A DNA stretch of 64,000 bases from Lentzea flava (GCF_014648475.1 NZ_BMRE01000001.1:186001-250000), one strand, 5' to 3'; shown: positions 8,346 through 16,230, numbered from the stretch's first letter. The notes: generated by a model from the letters alone, not told the origin. Program-made: numbers and translations.

Positions 8346-8920
8346 GTGTGCGGGGTGTTTCCCGGCAGCCGGTAGAAGTCCGCCAGCGCGACGACGCGTT
8401 CTCCGTCCTCGCTGCGCAGCGTGATCTCGGCGTCGAGCGCCACCAGGGCGACCGCGACGTCGCTCGCGTGGGTCGCCACGCAGTGGTCGCTGGTGCCGAG
8501 GAGGGCGTGCATGCGGTTGGCGCCGGTGAGCGCGGGGCAGCCGCTGCCGGGTTCGCGTTTGTTGCACGGCGTGGCGACGTCGCGAAAGTAGGTGCAGCGG
8601 GTGCGTTGCAGCAAGTTGCCACCGATGCTGGCCATGTTGCGCAGCTGCTGCGACGCGCTCAGCAGCAGGGCGCGGGAGATCGCCGGGTACACGCCGGGGT
8701 GCGCGGCGATGTCGGCCATCCGTTCCAGTGCGCCGATGCGCAGCCCGTCGGAGGTGTCGATGCCGCGCAGCGGAAGCTCGTTGATGTCCAGGACGTGCTG
8801 GGGCGTCAGGACGTTGAGCTTCATCAGGTCGACGAGGGTGGTGCCGCCCGCCAGGAACGTGCCGGGTGTCGCGAGCGCGGCGTCGAGGGTCGCGGGTGCG
8901 GTGAGCTCAAACGGTCGCAT
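8303..8920 (-). pseudogene. FAD-binding subunit of a xanthine-dehydrogenase-type enzyme, C-terminus lost
   Basis: Residues 1-191 are a normal YagS/XdhB-type FAD subunit: LAGGTTLVDLMKLN (FAD pyrophosphate loop), SIGGNLLQRTRC and a cysteine-containing insert (CNKREPGSGC) typical of the YagS branch, which can carry an extra iron-sulfur cluster. After LPGNTPH the frame runs into the molybdenum-subunit sequence and ends after 14 unrelated residues. Intact homologues are about 320-330 residues. The start overlaps the 2Fe-2S subunit gene by 14 bases, as in an intact operon. Confidence 0.85.
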
Positions 8921-9365
8921 CGGCGCTCTCCGTCCTCGCCTGCTCGACGGCCGCGACGATGTTCGGGTACGCCGAACAGCGGCACAGGTTGCCGGACATG
9001 AACTCCCGGACGTCGCCGACGTTCTCGCGCACCGCCGCGACCGCCGACATGATCTGCCCCGACGTGCAGAACCCGCACTGCAGCGCGTCCTGCTCGACGA
9101 ACGCCCGCTGCACCGGATGCAGTCCGTCCTCTGTGGACAGTCCCTCCACCGTGGTGACGGGACGCCGCACGGTCGCGGCCAGGGTGAGGCACGAGAGCAC
9201 CGGACGGCCGTCGACGTGCACCGTGCAGGCGCCGCACTGTCCCCGGTCGCAGCCCTTCTTGGGGCCGGTGAGGCCCACGCGCTCGCGCAGCGCGTCCAGC
9301 AACGTCACGCCGGGATCGACGTTCAGCCGTTCGGTTTTACCGTTGATTTCGAGTGAGATGTCCAC
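8907..9365 (-). CDS. 2Fe-2S subunit of a xanthine-dehydrogenase-type enzyme
   Basis: 152 residues, full length. The plant-ferredoxin-type cluster motif [12 protein letters not shown] plus a following SC occupies the N-terminal half. The second cluster motif CGFCTSGQ and CRCSAYPNI occupies the C-terminal half, giving eight cysteines for two 2Fe-2S clusters. In an intact enzyme it would pass electrons from the molybdenum site to FAD. GTG start. It is the first gene of the damaged operon, divergent from a TetR gene with a palindrome between them. Its partners are broken, so it probably has no enzyme to serve. Confidence 0.93.
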   Translation of the reverse strand: MDISLEINGKTERLNVDPGVTLLDALRERVGLTGPKKGCDRGQCGACTVHVDGRPVLSCLTLAATVRRPVTTVEGLSTEDGLHPVQRAFVEQDALQCGFCTSGQIMSAVAAVRENVGDVREFMSGNLCRCSAYPNIVAAVEQARTESADATV

Positions 9366-9423
9366 CGGATCTCTTTCGTCGCCGGTCGAACCGGATACTC
9401 ATCCGCTTCCACGGCCCGACGGT

Positions 9424-9441
9424 AGCGGATTAGAATCCGCT
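9424..9441. promoter_or_regulatory. TetR operator between xdh genes and tetR
   Basis: AGCGGATT-AG-AATCCGCT, a perfect 8-bp inverted repeat between the divergent 2Fe-2S subunit and TetR genes. A related CATCCGCTTCC half-site lies about 35 bases to the left. Confidence 0.75.
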
Positions 9442-9484
9442 TCGCACCCCTGGAGCTGCTCCAGCCCCGACGACCGGAGACACG

Positions 9485-10051
9485 ATGACGGGATCGGTCA
9501 GCCCGCGGCGCGCGGACACGCGGCGCAACCACGAGCGCATCCTCGCCGTGGCCGCGGAGTCCCTGTCGTGCTCGGCGGAGCTGTCGTTCAACGCCATCGC
9601 CAAACAGGCCGAGGTCGGGGTCGGCACGGTGTACCGCCACTTCCCGACGCCGGAGTCACTCATCCTCGCGGTCTACCAGCGCGAGGTCGACCACCTCGTC
9701 AACGTCGTGCCACGCCTGCTCGCCGAGCACCCGCCGGACGAGGCCTTCCGGATCTGGACCACCGACTACCTGGCGCACTACATGATGAGCAAGCGCGGCC
9801 TGGCCAACGCACTGACCGTCGCCACCAGGTCACGCGGACAGCTGCCCGTGAGCGCGTACGAGGCGATGGTCGGCGCCGTCACCACCCTGCTCAAGGCGAA
9901 CGCCGACGCCGGCAACATCCGCGACGACCTCGACCCGCAGACGGTGCTGCGGGGCCTCGCCGGGCTGCTCTACCTCAGTCCTGACGAGGACTGGCGCGGG
10001 CAGACCGCGGCCCTGACCGACCTGTTGTGGCGCGGCATGCGCAGGGACTAG
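9485..10051 (+). CDS. TetR-family regulator
   Basis: 188 residues. A helix-turn-helix lies at about 35-60 (FNAIAKQAEVGVGTVYRHFPTPESL), followed by an all-helical ligand domain. It is divergent from the xanthine-dehydrogenase-type operon and shares with it an AGCGGATT/AATCCGCT palindrome, so it most likely represses that operon and itself. With the operon broken it may control only its own gene. A GGAG ribosome site lies 5 bases before the ATG. It overlaps the convergent peptidase gene by 4 bases. Confidence 0.92.
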   Translation: MTGSVSPRRADTRRNHERILAVAAESLSCSAELSFNAIAKQAEVGVGTVYRHFPTPESLILAVYQREVDHLVNVVPRLLAEHPPDEAFRIWTTDYLAHYMMSKRGLANALTVATRSRGQLPVSAYEAMVGAVTTLLKANADAGNIRDDLDPQTVLRGLAGLLYLSPDEDWRGQTAALTDLLWRGMRRD

Positions 10052-11313
10052 CGGCAGCCGGCCGCGCGCAGAGTCGCGAGAACCAAGGTGCGGGTGACGG
10101 TGACGATCTCGCTGACGCCGACCTGTTCCCGGGGACCGTGCGCGAGCCGGACATCACCCGGCCCGTACTGCAACGTCGGGATGCCCGCCCCCGCGTACAG
10201 CCGCAGGTCGCTGCCGTAGGGAGCACCTCGCTCGGCAGGCCTCGGCCCGCCGGTGACGTCGGCGTGCGCGGCACCGACCAGCGCCGCGAGCGGATGCCCC
10301 GCGGGCAGCCTGCCGCTGGCGAACTGGCCGCCGGGCCACGTCACGGTGGCGGGGTGGGAACGCAGCCACGGGTCCGCGGCGCACGCTTCGGCCACACACG
10401 CCTCCAGATCGGCTCGTGCGAGAGCGGGGTCCTCGCCCAGCGCGACGCCCAGTCGTCCCTCGGCCACCAGCAGGTCCGGCACGCTGCTGGCCCAGTCACC
10501 GGCCTGCACCGTGCCGACGGACAACGGGTACGGCACCGGGTACTCGGCCATCAGCGGATCGGCGCCGACGTTGCGACGGGCCTCGAGCCGGGCCAGCGCG
10601 TGGTGGATGGGCAGGTAGGCGTCGATGGCGCTGACCCCCGCGTACCTGGTGCTGCCGTGAGTGGCCCGGCCGGGCACCTCGATCCGGAACGTGAGGGCGC
10701 CGGCGTTGGCGGTCATGAGCGCGCCGCCGGTCGGTTCGGTGATGATGCACGCGTCGCCGGTGTGGCCCCGCTGCACCGTGCCGAACGCCCCGAGGCCGCC
10801 GTCCTCCTCGCTGACCACGAAGTGCGCCCACACCTGACCCCGCAGCCGCACGTTCGCCGCCCGGATCGCGGCCAGCGCGGCGAGGATCGCCACCACACCG
10901 GCCTTCATGTCGCACGCGCCTCTGCCGTGCACCACGTCCCCGGCGACCCGCGGGCGGAACGGATCACCCTCCCACTGCGCGAGGTCGCCGGGAGGGACGA
11001 CGTCGACGTGCCCCTGCAGGATCACCGTCGGCCCGTCGTTTCCTCCCCGGCTGCCCACCAGTCCCCAGGCCTCCGTGCGCGGAGCCTCGCCACCGGGGAA
11101 GTCGTCGTGCGCCCGCAGCTCGGGCAGGTTCATCGACCACAGGTCGACGTCGTGGCCCAACCGTTCCAGGTGCCCGGCCAGCACGTGCTGCAACTCCGAC
11201 TCCGCCGCACTTCCCGTCACGCTGGGAACCTCGAGGAGCTCCAGCAACAGCCGGCCGATCGCCGCTTCGTCCACCGCGGCCAGCGCCGCCGCCTCGACAT
11301 CGTTCATGGTCAC
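10048..11313 (-). CDS. M20-family zinc peptidase/deacylase (ArgE/DapE type)
   Basis: 421 residues from the GTG; an ATG two codons later is an alternative. Metal-binding motifs of the family are visible: QGHVDVVPPG, GRGACDMKAG (bridging Asp), VSEEDGGLG (catalytic and metal Glu) and a late AHGPREQV His. It lacks a signal peptide, so it acts in the cytoplasm on N-acylated amino acids or small peptides. The GTG is preferred because a TAGTCT -10 box lies 8 bases before it and no ribosome site is present. It is divergent from an Lrp-type regulator that may control it. Confidence 0.88.
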   Translation of the reverse strand: MTMNDVEAAALAAVDEAAIGRLLLELLEVPSVTGSAAESELQHVLAGHLERLGHDVDLWSMNLPELRAHDDFPGGEAPRTEAWGLVGSRGGNDGPTVILQGHVDVVPPGDLAQWEGDPFRPRVAGDVVHGRGACDMKAGVVAILAALAAIRAANVRLRGQVWAHFVVSEEDGGLGAFGTVQRGHTGDACIITEPTGGALMTANAGALTFRIEVPGRATHGSTRYAGVSAIDAYLPIHHALARLEARRNVGADPLMAEYPVPYPLSVGTVQAGDWASSVPDLLVAEGRLGVALGEDPALARADLEACVAEACAADPWLRSHPATVTWPGGQFASGRLPAGHPLAALVGAAHADVTGGPRPAERGAPYGSDLRLYAGAGIPTLQYGPGDVRLAHGPREQVGVSEIVTVTRTLVLATLRAAGCR

Positions 11314-11321
11314 GAACCGGG

Positions 11322-11327
11322 AGACTA
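11322..11327 (-). promoter_or_regulatory. -10 box TAGTCT for the M20 peptidase
   Basis: TAGTCT on the minus strand ends 8 bases before the in-frame GTG at 11313. No Shine-Dalgarno sequence lies between them. Confidence 0.45.
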
Positions 11328-11367
11328 GGGTCGGCTGACCTGCGCAAACAATCGCCATTTCCGCCGA

Positions 11368-11389
11368 TTTGCAGCGGATTTCTTGCAAA
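11368..11389. promoter_or_regulatory. candidate Lrp/AsnC operator
   Basis: TTTGCA (11368-11373) and TGCAAA (11384-11389) form an inverted repeat in the divergent gap between the M20 peptidase and the Lrp-type gene. TTTTTTGCA further right and TGCGCAAAC further left are related half-sites. Confidence 0.5.
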
Positions 11390-11438
11390 GTACGCGGCCC
11401 TGTAGCGCTTTTTTGCACCGCACCGGATGCTCGCGGGC

Positions 11439-11876
11439 ATGGACGTCATCGACGAAGCGATCATCCGGTGCGTGGTGCGCAACGCCCGTGCCACCTACGC
11501 CGAGATCGGCAAGGCCGCCGGGCTGTCCCCGTCCGCCGCCAAGAGGCGGCTCGACCGCCTGGTCTCCACCGGGGCGATCCGGGGCTTCACCGCCCTGGTC
11601 GACCCGCAGGCGCTGGCGTGGCACACCGAGGCGTTCGTCGAGGTCTACTGCGCGGGCAACCCCACACCGGCCGACCTGCGCCAGGCGCTGGACGACATCC
11701 CCGAGGTCATCGACGCCTGCACCGTCTCCGGTGCCGCCGACGCGATGCTCTACATGCTGGCCAGGGACATCCCGCACCTGGAGCAGGCCATCCAGCGCGT
11801 GCGCTCCACCGCTCCCGTTCAACGGACCGAGAGCGCGATCGTGCTGTCGCGGCTGCTGAACCGGCCGCGCCTGTGA
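11439..11876 (+). CDS. Lrp/AsnC-family regulator
   Basis: 145 residues. Begins MDVIDEAIIRCV, the usual start of AsnC helix-turn-helix domains, with the recognition region around LSPSAAKRRLDRLVSTGAIRGF. The C-terminal RAM-type domain follows (VEVYCAGN... ACTVSGAADAMLYM). An ATG four codons upstream is possible. It is divergent from the M20 peptidase, so it probably responds to an amino acid or amino-acid derivative that the peptidase releases (inference). Confidence 0.88.
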   Translation: MDVIDEAIIRCVVRNARATYAEIGKAAGLSPSAAKRRLDRLVSTGAIRGFTALVDPQALAWHTEAFVEVYCAGNPTPADLRQALDDIPEVIDACTVSGAADAMLYMLARDIPHLEQAIQRVRSTAPVQRTESAIVLSRLLNRPRL

Positions 11877-12103
11877 CCTCCCGCTAGCAGACCAGCGCGA
11901 CGTGGTGGCACAGGTGCGCCGCAGCGCGCCGCACCGCCGCCCCGAGCCGCCGGACGAGGAGACCGGGCACCGCCAGCAGACCGCGCAGGCAGCCGGGCCT
12001 GGTCTCGTCACGCCGGTGGCGAGAGCGGGGACCGGCCGCGTCGATCAGCAGGACTACACTTTCCATGTTGGTTCATCCTTGAAGTGGTGTGAACAACGAA
12101 CTC
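11877..12103. other. gap without a convincing gene
   Basis: A 60-codon minus-strand frame (12066-11884) ending CHHVALVC has an AAGGAT sequence 9 bases before its ATG, but no homology that I recognise and nothing downstream to lead into. I treat it as unproven. Otherwise I see only the approach to the terminator at 12104. Confidence 0.4.
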
Positions 12104-12141
12104 GCGGCTTCCTGATGCCAGTCAGGGAGCCGCTTCTTTTT
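12104..12141 (+). terminator. intrinsic terminator
   Basis: Stem GCGGCTTCCTGA (12104-12115) pairs with TCAGGGAGCCGC (12122-12133), 12 pairs with one G-U, a 6-base loop, then TTCTTTTT. It reads on the plus strand, 228 bases after the Lrp-type gene. It ends either a long Lrp 3' region or a separate short transcript. T-tailed terminators like this are rare in such GC-rich DNA. Confidence 0.8.
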
Positions 12142-12186
12142 GCCGCCCACACGAAGCGTGGGCCTCACCCACTATCGCAGTGTTGA

Positions 12187-12438
12187 TCACCGTCCACACC
12201 CGCGCTCGAATTGGGCCTCGTCGAACGGCGATTCCACGTCATCACTGACACCGAAGAACAGGTTGTCGCGCTCGGCGGATTTGCGGACGAGGGCAGGGCT
12301 GATCAGGCTGCCGTTATTCGGCGCCAGTCACATGGCGCGGACGTTGTCGAACAGCCACGACATCACTCGAACGGGTTGCGCAATGGGATCTTGTAACCTG
12401 TCCAAGTTCCAACGAGACGCTGGGAGCGGGCGCCACAT
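12187..12438 (-). pseudogene. decayed gene interrupted by an in-frame TGA
   Basis: Read on the minus strand from an ATG at 12438, one frame gives 36 residues (MWRPLPASRWNL... SWLFDNVRAM), a TGA at 12330-12328, then 46 more residues (LAPNNGSLISPALV... FDEAQFERGCGR) and a proper TGA. Both halves have protein-like composition and codon use, and the frame is continuous, so this looks like one small gene broken by a nonsense change. I do not recognise the family. The segment lies between the terminator and another gene that also contains an in-frame TGA. Confidence 0.5.
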
Positions 12439-12526
12439 CGGCCCCAGCGAAAGATGAAATTGAATTACCGCCCATTTTCAACTCCCCGGTCGTTCGGCCG
12501 GCGAACCCCCACCAGAGGAACCCACG

Positions 12527-13051
12527 ATGCGTGGCCAACTTCGCAGAGGACGCCCGCTGCCCGCCGCAGCCAGCGACTACTATCACCTTGACTCATACGC
12601 GGCCGAGCTGGCGTTTCAACTGGTCAAACTCATCAACGCGAGATGTTTGACATCGAGCAACTTCCTCCGCAAACACATGGCCGGCCCCGGCGCACCTGCC
12701 TGCATCGCGGGCGATCCTGGCGACCACCGGGCGTTCGTCGACGCGAAACGCTCCATGAGCAAGTGCATCGGCTGGACCGCGCGGGAGATCCCGGACTGGG
12801 ACCTCGTCTTCTTCATCCTCGCCATGTGCGGCAGCGGTGCCGACTACCACATACCCCGACTGGCCGGGCTCTGGCGTGCGTCGCAGCGCTACGGACCACC
12901 CGACTACGACGGCGAGGTGCTGCTCCCCGACGGAGCACCTGCGCCCTATTCCGATATCAACGAGGCGCCTTCAGACAAGGTCCGCGTCCAGGTGTTGCTC
13001 ACGCGGTTGTGCGCGGAGCGCGAACACCGCGACTTCACCAGACCAGCCTGA
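12527..13051 (+). CDS. XRE-like regulatory protein, N-terminal part
   Basis: 174 residues. AGAGGA lies 7 bases before the ATG. The middle of the protein (LTSSNFLRKHM... REIPDWDLVFFILAMCG) resembles the degenerate helix-turn-helix of actinobacterial XRE-like proteins (a helix pair followed by a P-W-x-x-VxxFVxACG motif). Its TGA at 13049-13051 is followed in the same frame, without another stop, by the next gene. The region between reads as a serine/threonine linker and then a helix. The two are best seen as one original gene split by a nonsense codon. Confidence 0.6.
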   Translation: MRGQLRRGRPLPAAASDYYHLDSYAAELAFQLVKLINARCLTSSNFLRKHMAGPGAPACIAGDPGDHRAFVDAKRSMSKCIGWTAREIPDWDLVFFILAMCGSGADYHIPRLAGLWRASQRYGPPDYDGEVLLPDGAPAPYSDINEAPSDKVRVQVLLTRLCAEREHRDFTRPA

Positions 13052-13090
13052 AGTTCCACGAGCTCGACTACCCCGCGCGAATGCCAGAAG

Positions 13091-13759
13091 GTGCTGATCC
13101 GCATCGTCTCGGAACAGGACAAGCAGAACAGGAGCGGCGTCGAGCACGAGCTGCACGACACCGTGACCCGTCTGCGCGACGAACTGCAGGAAGCCACTAC
13201 CGCACTCGCCCGCGAGAAGGCCGACCACAACCTCACCACGAACCAGCTGGCGTTCGCCGCGGCCTGTCTGGACGCCGTGAGCGCGGGCGGCGACACCGAC
13301 CCGGTGCTGTGGCTGCGCGACGCCGACTTCCCGCTCGGCGCCGGCCTCTACAGCCTGCTCAACCAGCCCGTCACCACCCACGGCCGCACCGAACAGGAAG
13401 GCGTCACCCGGTTCCTGACCGTCTACCTGCGCGCCTACTTCATCAGCTGGTTCGGCGACGCCGCCGACCACGACGACACCGTGGGCCTGTACCGGGCCAT
13501 CGTGCGCGACGGCGTGCTGCCACCGGTCGACGTGCTGCACAACGTGCTGGAGCCGCACACCATCGCATTGCAGGTGGCGCACCCGCTGCTGGCGGAGCTG
13601 GCGCCGGAGCCGCAGACACCCGAGCTGCCCGAGCACGCCGCCGACGTGCACACCCTGGAGGTGGCCGGCGGCGAACACCGGACCGGCGTGCTCGACAAAC
13701 CGGTCAACGTCGTGGACCTGATCCAGAACCTGACGCGCCGCCCCGGCGACACCGCCTAG
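13091..13759 (+). CDS. C-terminal part of the split XRE-like protein
   Basis: 222 residues from a GTG that has no clear ribosome site. It begins with a coiled coil (VTRLRDELQEATTALAREKAD) and continues with a helical domain of unknown function rich in histidine and leucine. Coding in this frame continues upstream of the GTG to the TGA at 13051, and the helix preceding the coiled coil (RECQKVLIRIVSE) starts before the GTG. This supports a former continuous gene. It could still be translated alone. Confidence 0.55.
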   Translation: MLIRIVSEQDKQNRSGVEHELHDTVTRLRDELQEATTALAREKADHNLTTNQLAFAAACLDAVSAGGDTDPVLWLRDADFPLGAGLYSLLNQPVTTHGRTEQEGVTRFLTVYLRAYFISWFGDAADHDDTVGLYRAIVRDGVLPPVDVLHNVLEPHTIALQVAHPLLAELAPEPQTPELPEHAADVHTLEVAGGEHRTGVLDKPVNVVDLIQNLTRRPGDTA

Positions 13760-13827
13760 CGGCGCGCCACGGCGAACTTTCCCGGCACCGGAACAAATGC
13801 GGGACCGACCGAACCGGGGGTGGTCCG

Positions 13828-14394
13828 CTAGGCGGGCCAGGAGCGCAGCACGGTGTCGAGCGCGTCGAGGGCACGGGTCCACGACGCCTCGACCCCGCGC
13901 GGGTGGCTGTGGAACGCCCCGGCGCGTTCCAGCGAGACGTAGCCGTGGAACGTGCTGTGCAGCAGCCGCACCGCGTCGGTCTGATCGGGTTCCCACAGGT
14001 CATAGCCGCGCAGGATCGCGCGGGTCATCTCAGCGTGCTTGCCGGCGGCGCTGGTCGCCGCCGTGTCCGGATCCAGCGCCATCTGCGTCGCCGCGTACCG
14101 GCCGGGGTGCTCGTGGGCATAGCGCCGATACGCGGCGGCGAACGCCACCAGCGCGTCCTTGCCGGACCGGCCCGCGATCGCTTCCGCCACCTGGTCCGCG
14201 AGCTCGGCCAGCGCGAGCACCGCGAGGCGGACGCGCAGGTCGTGGGCGTTGCGGATGTGCGAGTACAGGGAGGCGTCCTTCACGCCGAAGTGCCGGGCGA
14301 GCGCGGACACCGTCACGTTCTCGAAGCCGACCTCGTCCGCCAGCTCCGCCGCCGCCTGCGTGAGGCGGTCGGCGGTGAGCCCCGCGCGTGCCAT
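13828..14394 (-). CDS. TetR-family regulator
   Basis: 188 residues. The helix-turn-helix is at about 25-50 (VTVSALARHFGVKDASLYSHIRN). The C-terminal domain contains LLHSTFHGYVSLERAGAF, typical of the WHG/TetR_C_13-like group. It is divergent from the FBP-domain gene with CCTAGG palindromes between them, so it probably represses itself and that gene. Ligand unknown. Confidence 0.9.
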   Translation of the reverse strand: MARAGLTADRLTQAAAELADEVGFENVTVSALARHFGVKDASLYSHIRNAHDLRVRLAVLALAELADQVAEAIAGRSGKDALVAFAAAYRRYAHEHPGRYAATQMALDPDTAATSAAGKHAEMTRAILRGYDLWEPDQTDAVRLLHSTFHGYVSLERAGAFHSHPRGVEASWTRALDALDTVLRSWPA

Positions 14395-14404
14395 GCGCCA
14401 CCTT

Positions 14405-14452
14405 CCTAGGGTCCTTAATAATTTGCCTAGGACCTCTAGGTAAGCCTAGCGT
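14405..14452. promoter_or_regulatory. CCTAGG operators and a -10 box
   Basis: CCTAGG occurs at 14405-14410 and 14426-14431 (21 bases apart). CTAGG-TAAG-CCTAG at 14436-14449 is a further palindrome. TAGCGT (14447-14452) ends 8 bases before the GTG of the FBP gene and could be its -10 box, placing it inside the operator. Confidence 0.6.
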
Positions 14453-14460
14453 CCCTGGAC

Positions 14461-14952
14461 GTGAAGCCGCTGACCGAACACGACATCCGCGCGTCCTTCG
14501 TCAATTCCACCAAGGGCGAGGCGAAGCGCATGCACGTCCCCAGGGATCTCGCCGAACGACCGTGGGACGACCTGGACTTCTTCGGCTGGCGCGACCCGGC
14601 CGCGCCCGACCGCTCGTATCTGGTGATCGAGCTGGACGGACGGCTCGTCGGCATCGCGCTGCGCAGGGCGACGCAGGCGGGGCACGCCCGCAAGACGATG
14701 TGCGCGTGGTGCCTGACCACGCATTCAGGCGACGGCGTGTCGCTGATGACCGCGCGCAAGGCGGGGAAGTCCGGGCAGCTGGGCAACTCCGTCGGCGCCT
14801 ACGTGTGCGCCGACCTGCAGTGCTCGCTGTACGTGCGCGGGAAGAAGAGCGCGGGACCCGGCTCGCGGTTCCACGAGTCGATCACGCAGGAAGAACAGGC
14901 CGCGAGGATCGCCACCGGGGTGGCGGCGTTCCTCGCACGGGTGGAGTCGTGA
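14461..14952 (+). CDS. FBP-domain protein (EF-G-binding zinc-finger type)
   Basis: 163 residues. The MCAWCLTTH motif (CxxC) and a later YVCADLQC pair build the four-cysteine zinc finger of the FusB/FusC-like C-terminal domain. Proteins of that type bind elongation factor G and can free it from ribosomes stalled by fusidic acid. Actinobacterial members are common, and whether they protect against antibiotics is unknown. GTG start, probably leaderless. The divergent TetR gene suggests inducible expression, fitting a response to a translation-targeting compound (inference). Confidence 0.8.
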   Translation: MKPLTEHDIRASFVNSTKGEAKRMHVPRDLAERPWDDLDFFGWRDPAAPDRSYLVIELDGRLVGIALRRATQAGHARKTMCAWCLTTHSGDGVSLMTARKAGKSGQLGNSVGAYVCADLQCSLYVRGKKSAGPGSRFHESITQEEQAARIATGVAAFLARVES

Positions 14953-14956
14953 CCCC

Positions 14957-15139
14957 TCAGAGCTCGAGCACCAGTTCGGCCGTGCAGGCACGGGCGCACG
15001 GCCACGGGTCGCCGCACTCGGTGCAGCCGGTCGTCGCGGGCAGGTGCGTGTCGAGCACCTGGACCGCTCTGGTCCGATAGCGCTCCAGGTCCGACTCCCA
15101 GTTGTGGCGGGAGGACGCGGTCGCACTCGTCATGGTCAT
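14957..15139 (-). CDS. small cysteine-rich protein
   Basis: 60 residues. GAGGA lies just before the ATG; a second ATG two codons later is also possible. The C-terminal half carries CTECGDPWPCARAC, a compact four-cysteine cluster that could bind zinc. Similar 60-70-residue proteins with a C..C...WPC...C motif are widespread in actinomycetes, without known function. It converges on the FBP gene 4 bases away. Confidence 0.7.
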   Translation of the reverse strand: MTMTSATASSRHNWESDLERYRTRAVQVLDTHLPATTGCTECGDPWPCARACTAELVLEL

Positions 15140-15271
15140 CAGTCCTCGGGTTGAGCTGTCGGAGAACAGGATGCACCCGAATCGCCCCGATCGGGCGGCA
15201 AATTCTGGAAACCGGACTGTCGGCGGGTCGTGGCGGCGAATCACGGCCTGGTCGCGGGGCATCATGTCCAC

Positions 15272-15826
15272 ATGGACACACCGGCGCTCGTGGCCGCGGC
15301 CGCGCGTGGCGACCAGAGCGCGTGGGACGCGCTGGTCAGACAGTTCAGCGGCCTGCTGTGGTCGATCGCCCGCGCCTATCGGCTGAGCGACGCCGACGCG
15401 GCCGACGCCGTCCAGTGCACGTGGATCAAGCTCGTCGAGCACCTGGACCGCATCGCCGAGCCGGAACGCCTGGCCGGCTGGCTCTCCACGACCGCGCGTC
15501 ACGAGTGCCTGCAGCTCCTGCGCCGCTCCGGCCGTCTGCCGGAGCCCGCGGAGGAGATCGCCGACTCCCCCGACCCCGCGCCGGGGGTGGACCACGAGCT
15601 GCTCGTCGGCGAACGCAACGCCCGGCTCTGGCACGTGTTCGAGGAACTGCCGGACCGCTGCCGCCGCCTGCTGCGCGTGCTGATGGCCTCGCCGCCACCC
15701 GCGTACGCCGACGTCGCGCTCGCGCTCGACATGCCGGTCGGCAGCATCGGCCCCATCCGGCAGCGCTGTCTGGCACGACTGAAAGCGCTGGTCAGGGGCG
15801 ACTCACTGCTGGAGGAGCGGTCATGA
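15272..15826 (+). CDS. ECF-type RNA polymerase sigma factor
   Basis: 184 residues. Region 2 (DALVRQFSGLLWSIARAYRLSDADAADAVQ) and region 4 (LPDRCRRLLRVLM...YADVALALDMPVGSIGPIRQRCL) are both present. The ATG chosen begins the region-2 helix; starts upstream would add unrelated sequence. It overlaps the next gene by ATGA, so the two are made together. The next protein may be its regulator. Confidence 0.9.
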   Translation: MDTPALVAAAARGDQSAWDALVRQFSGLLWSIARAYRLSDADAADAVQCTWIKLVEHLDRIAEPERLAGWLSTTARHECLQLLRRSGRLPEPAEEIADSPDPAPGVDHELLVGERNARLWHVFEELPDRCRRLLRVLMASPPPAYADVALALDMPVGSIGPIRQRCLARLKALVRGDSLLEERS

Positions 15827-16230
15827 ACGACGACGACTTCCTCGACGTCCTGCGTACCGCCGCCGACGAGTTCGACCCGGTGCCGGCGGGGGTGCTGCGC
15901 GATGCGAGTGCCGCGCTGGCGTTGCGGACGCTCGACGCCGAACTGGCCGAGCTCGTGGAATCCGAGGCCCTGGTGCGCGGCGAGGGCCCGGTGACGCTCG
16001 CCTTCGAGTCCGAGCGGGTGACGGTCAGCCTGGAGATCAACGACGGCGTGGTGCGCGGGCTGGTCACCGGTGCCGAAGGCGAGGCGGTGGTGGAGACGCC
16101 GCACTCACGCCGTGCGGCGCCCCTCACCGATGGCTGGTTCACCGTGACCGAGGTGCCGTCCGGACTGGTCCGGGTCCGGGTGACGGCGAGCGACGGCACC
16201 CCGGTCGTCACGCGGTGGGCCCGCGGCTGA
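15823..16230 (+). CDS. conserved partner of the ECF sigma factor
   Basis: 135 residues, coupled to the sigma gene by a 4-base ATGA overlap. The N-terminal half is helical and acidic (DDDFLDVLRTAADEFDPVP). The C-terminal half is beta-rich (TLAFESERVTVSLEI...GLVRVRV). There is no membrane segment and no zinc-binding anti-sigma motif. Proteins of this sort commonly sit beside actinobacterial sigma factors. A role in restraining the sigma factor is inferred only from position. Confidence 0.75.
   Translation: MNDDDFLDVLRTAADEFDPVPAGVLRDASAALALRTLDAELAELVESEALVRGEGPVTLAFESERVTVSLEINDGVVRGLVTGAEGEAVVETPHSRRAAPLTDGWFTVTEVPSGLVRVRVTASDGTPVVTRWARG

Noticed and set aside
11884..12066. Minus-strand 60-residue frame ending CHHVALVC, considered as a leader peptide or small toxin
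   Set aside because: Nothing lies downstream for a leader to control, no family is recognisable and the ribosome site is weak.
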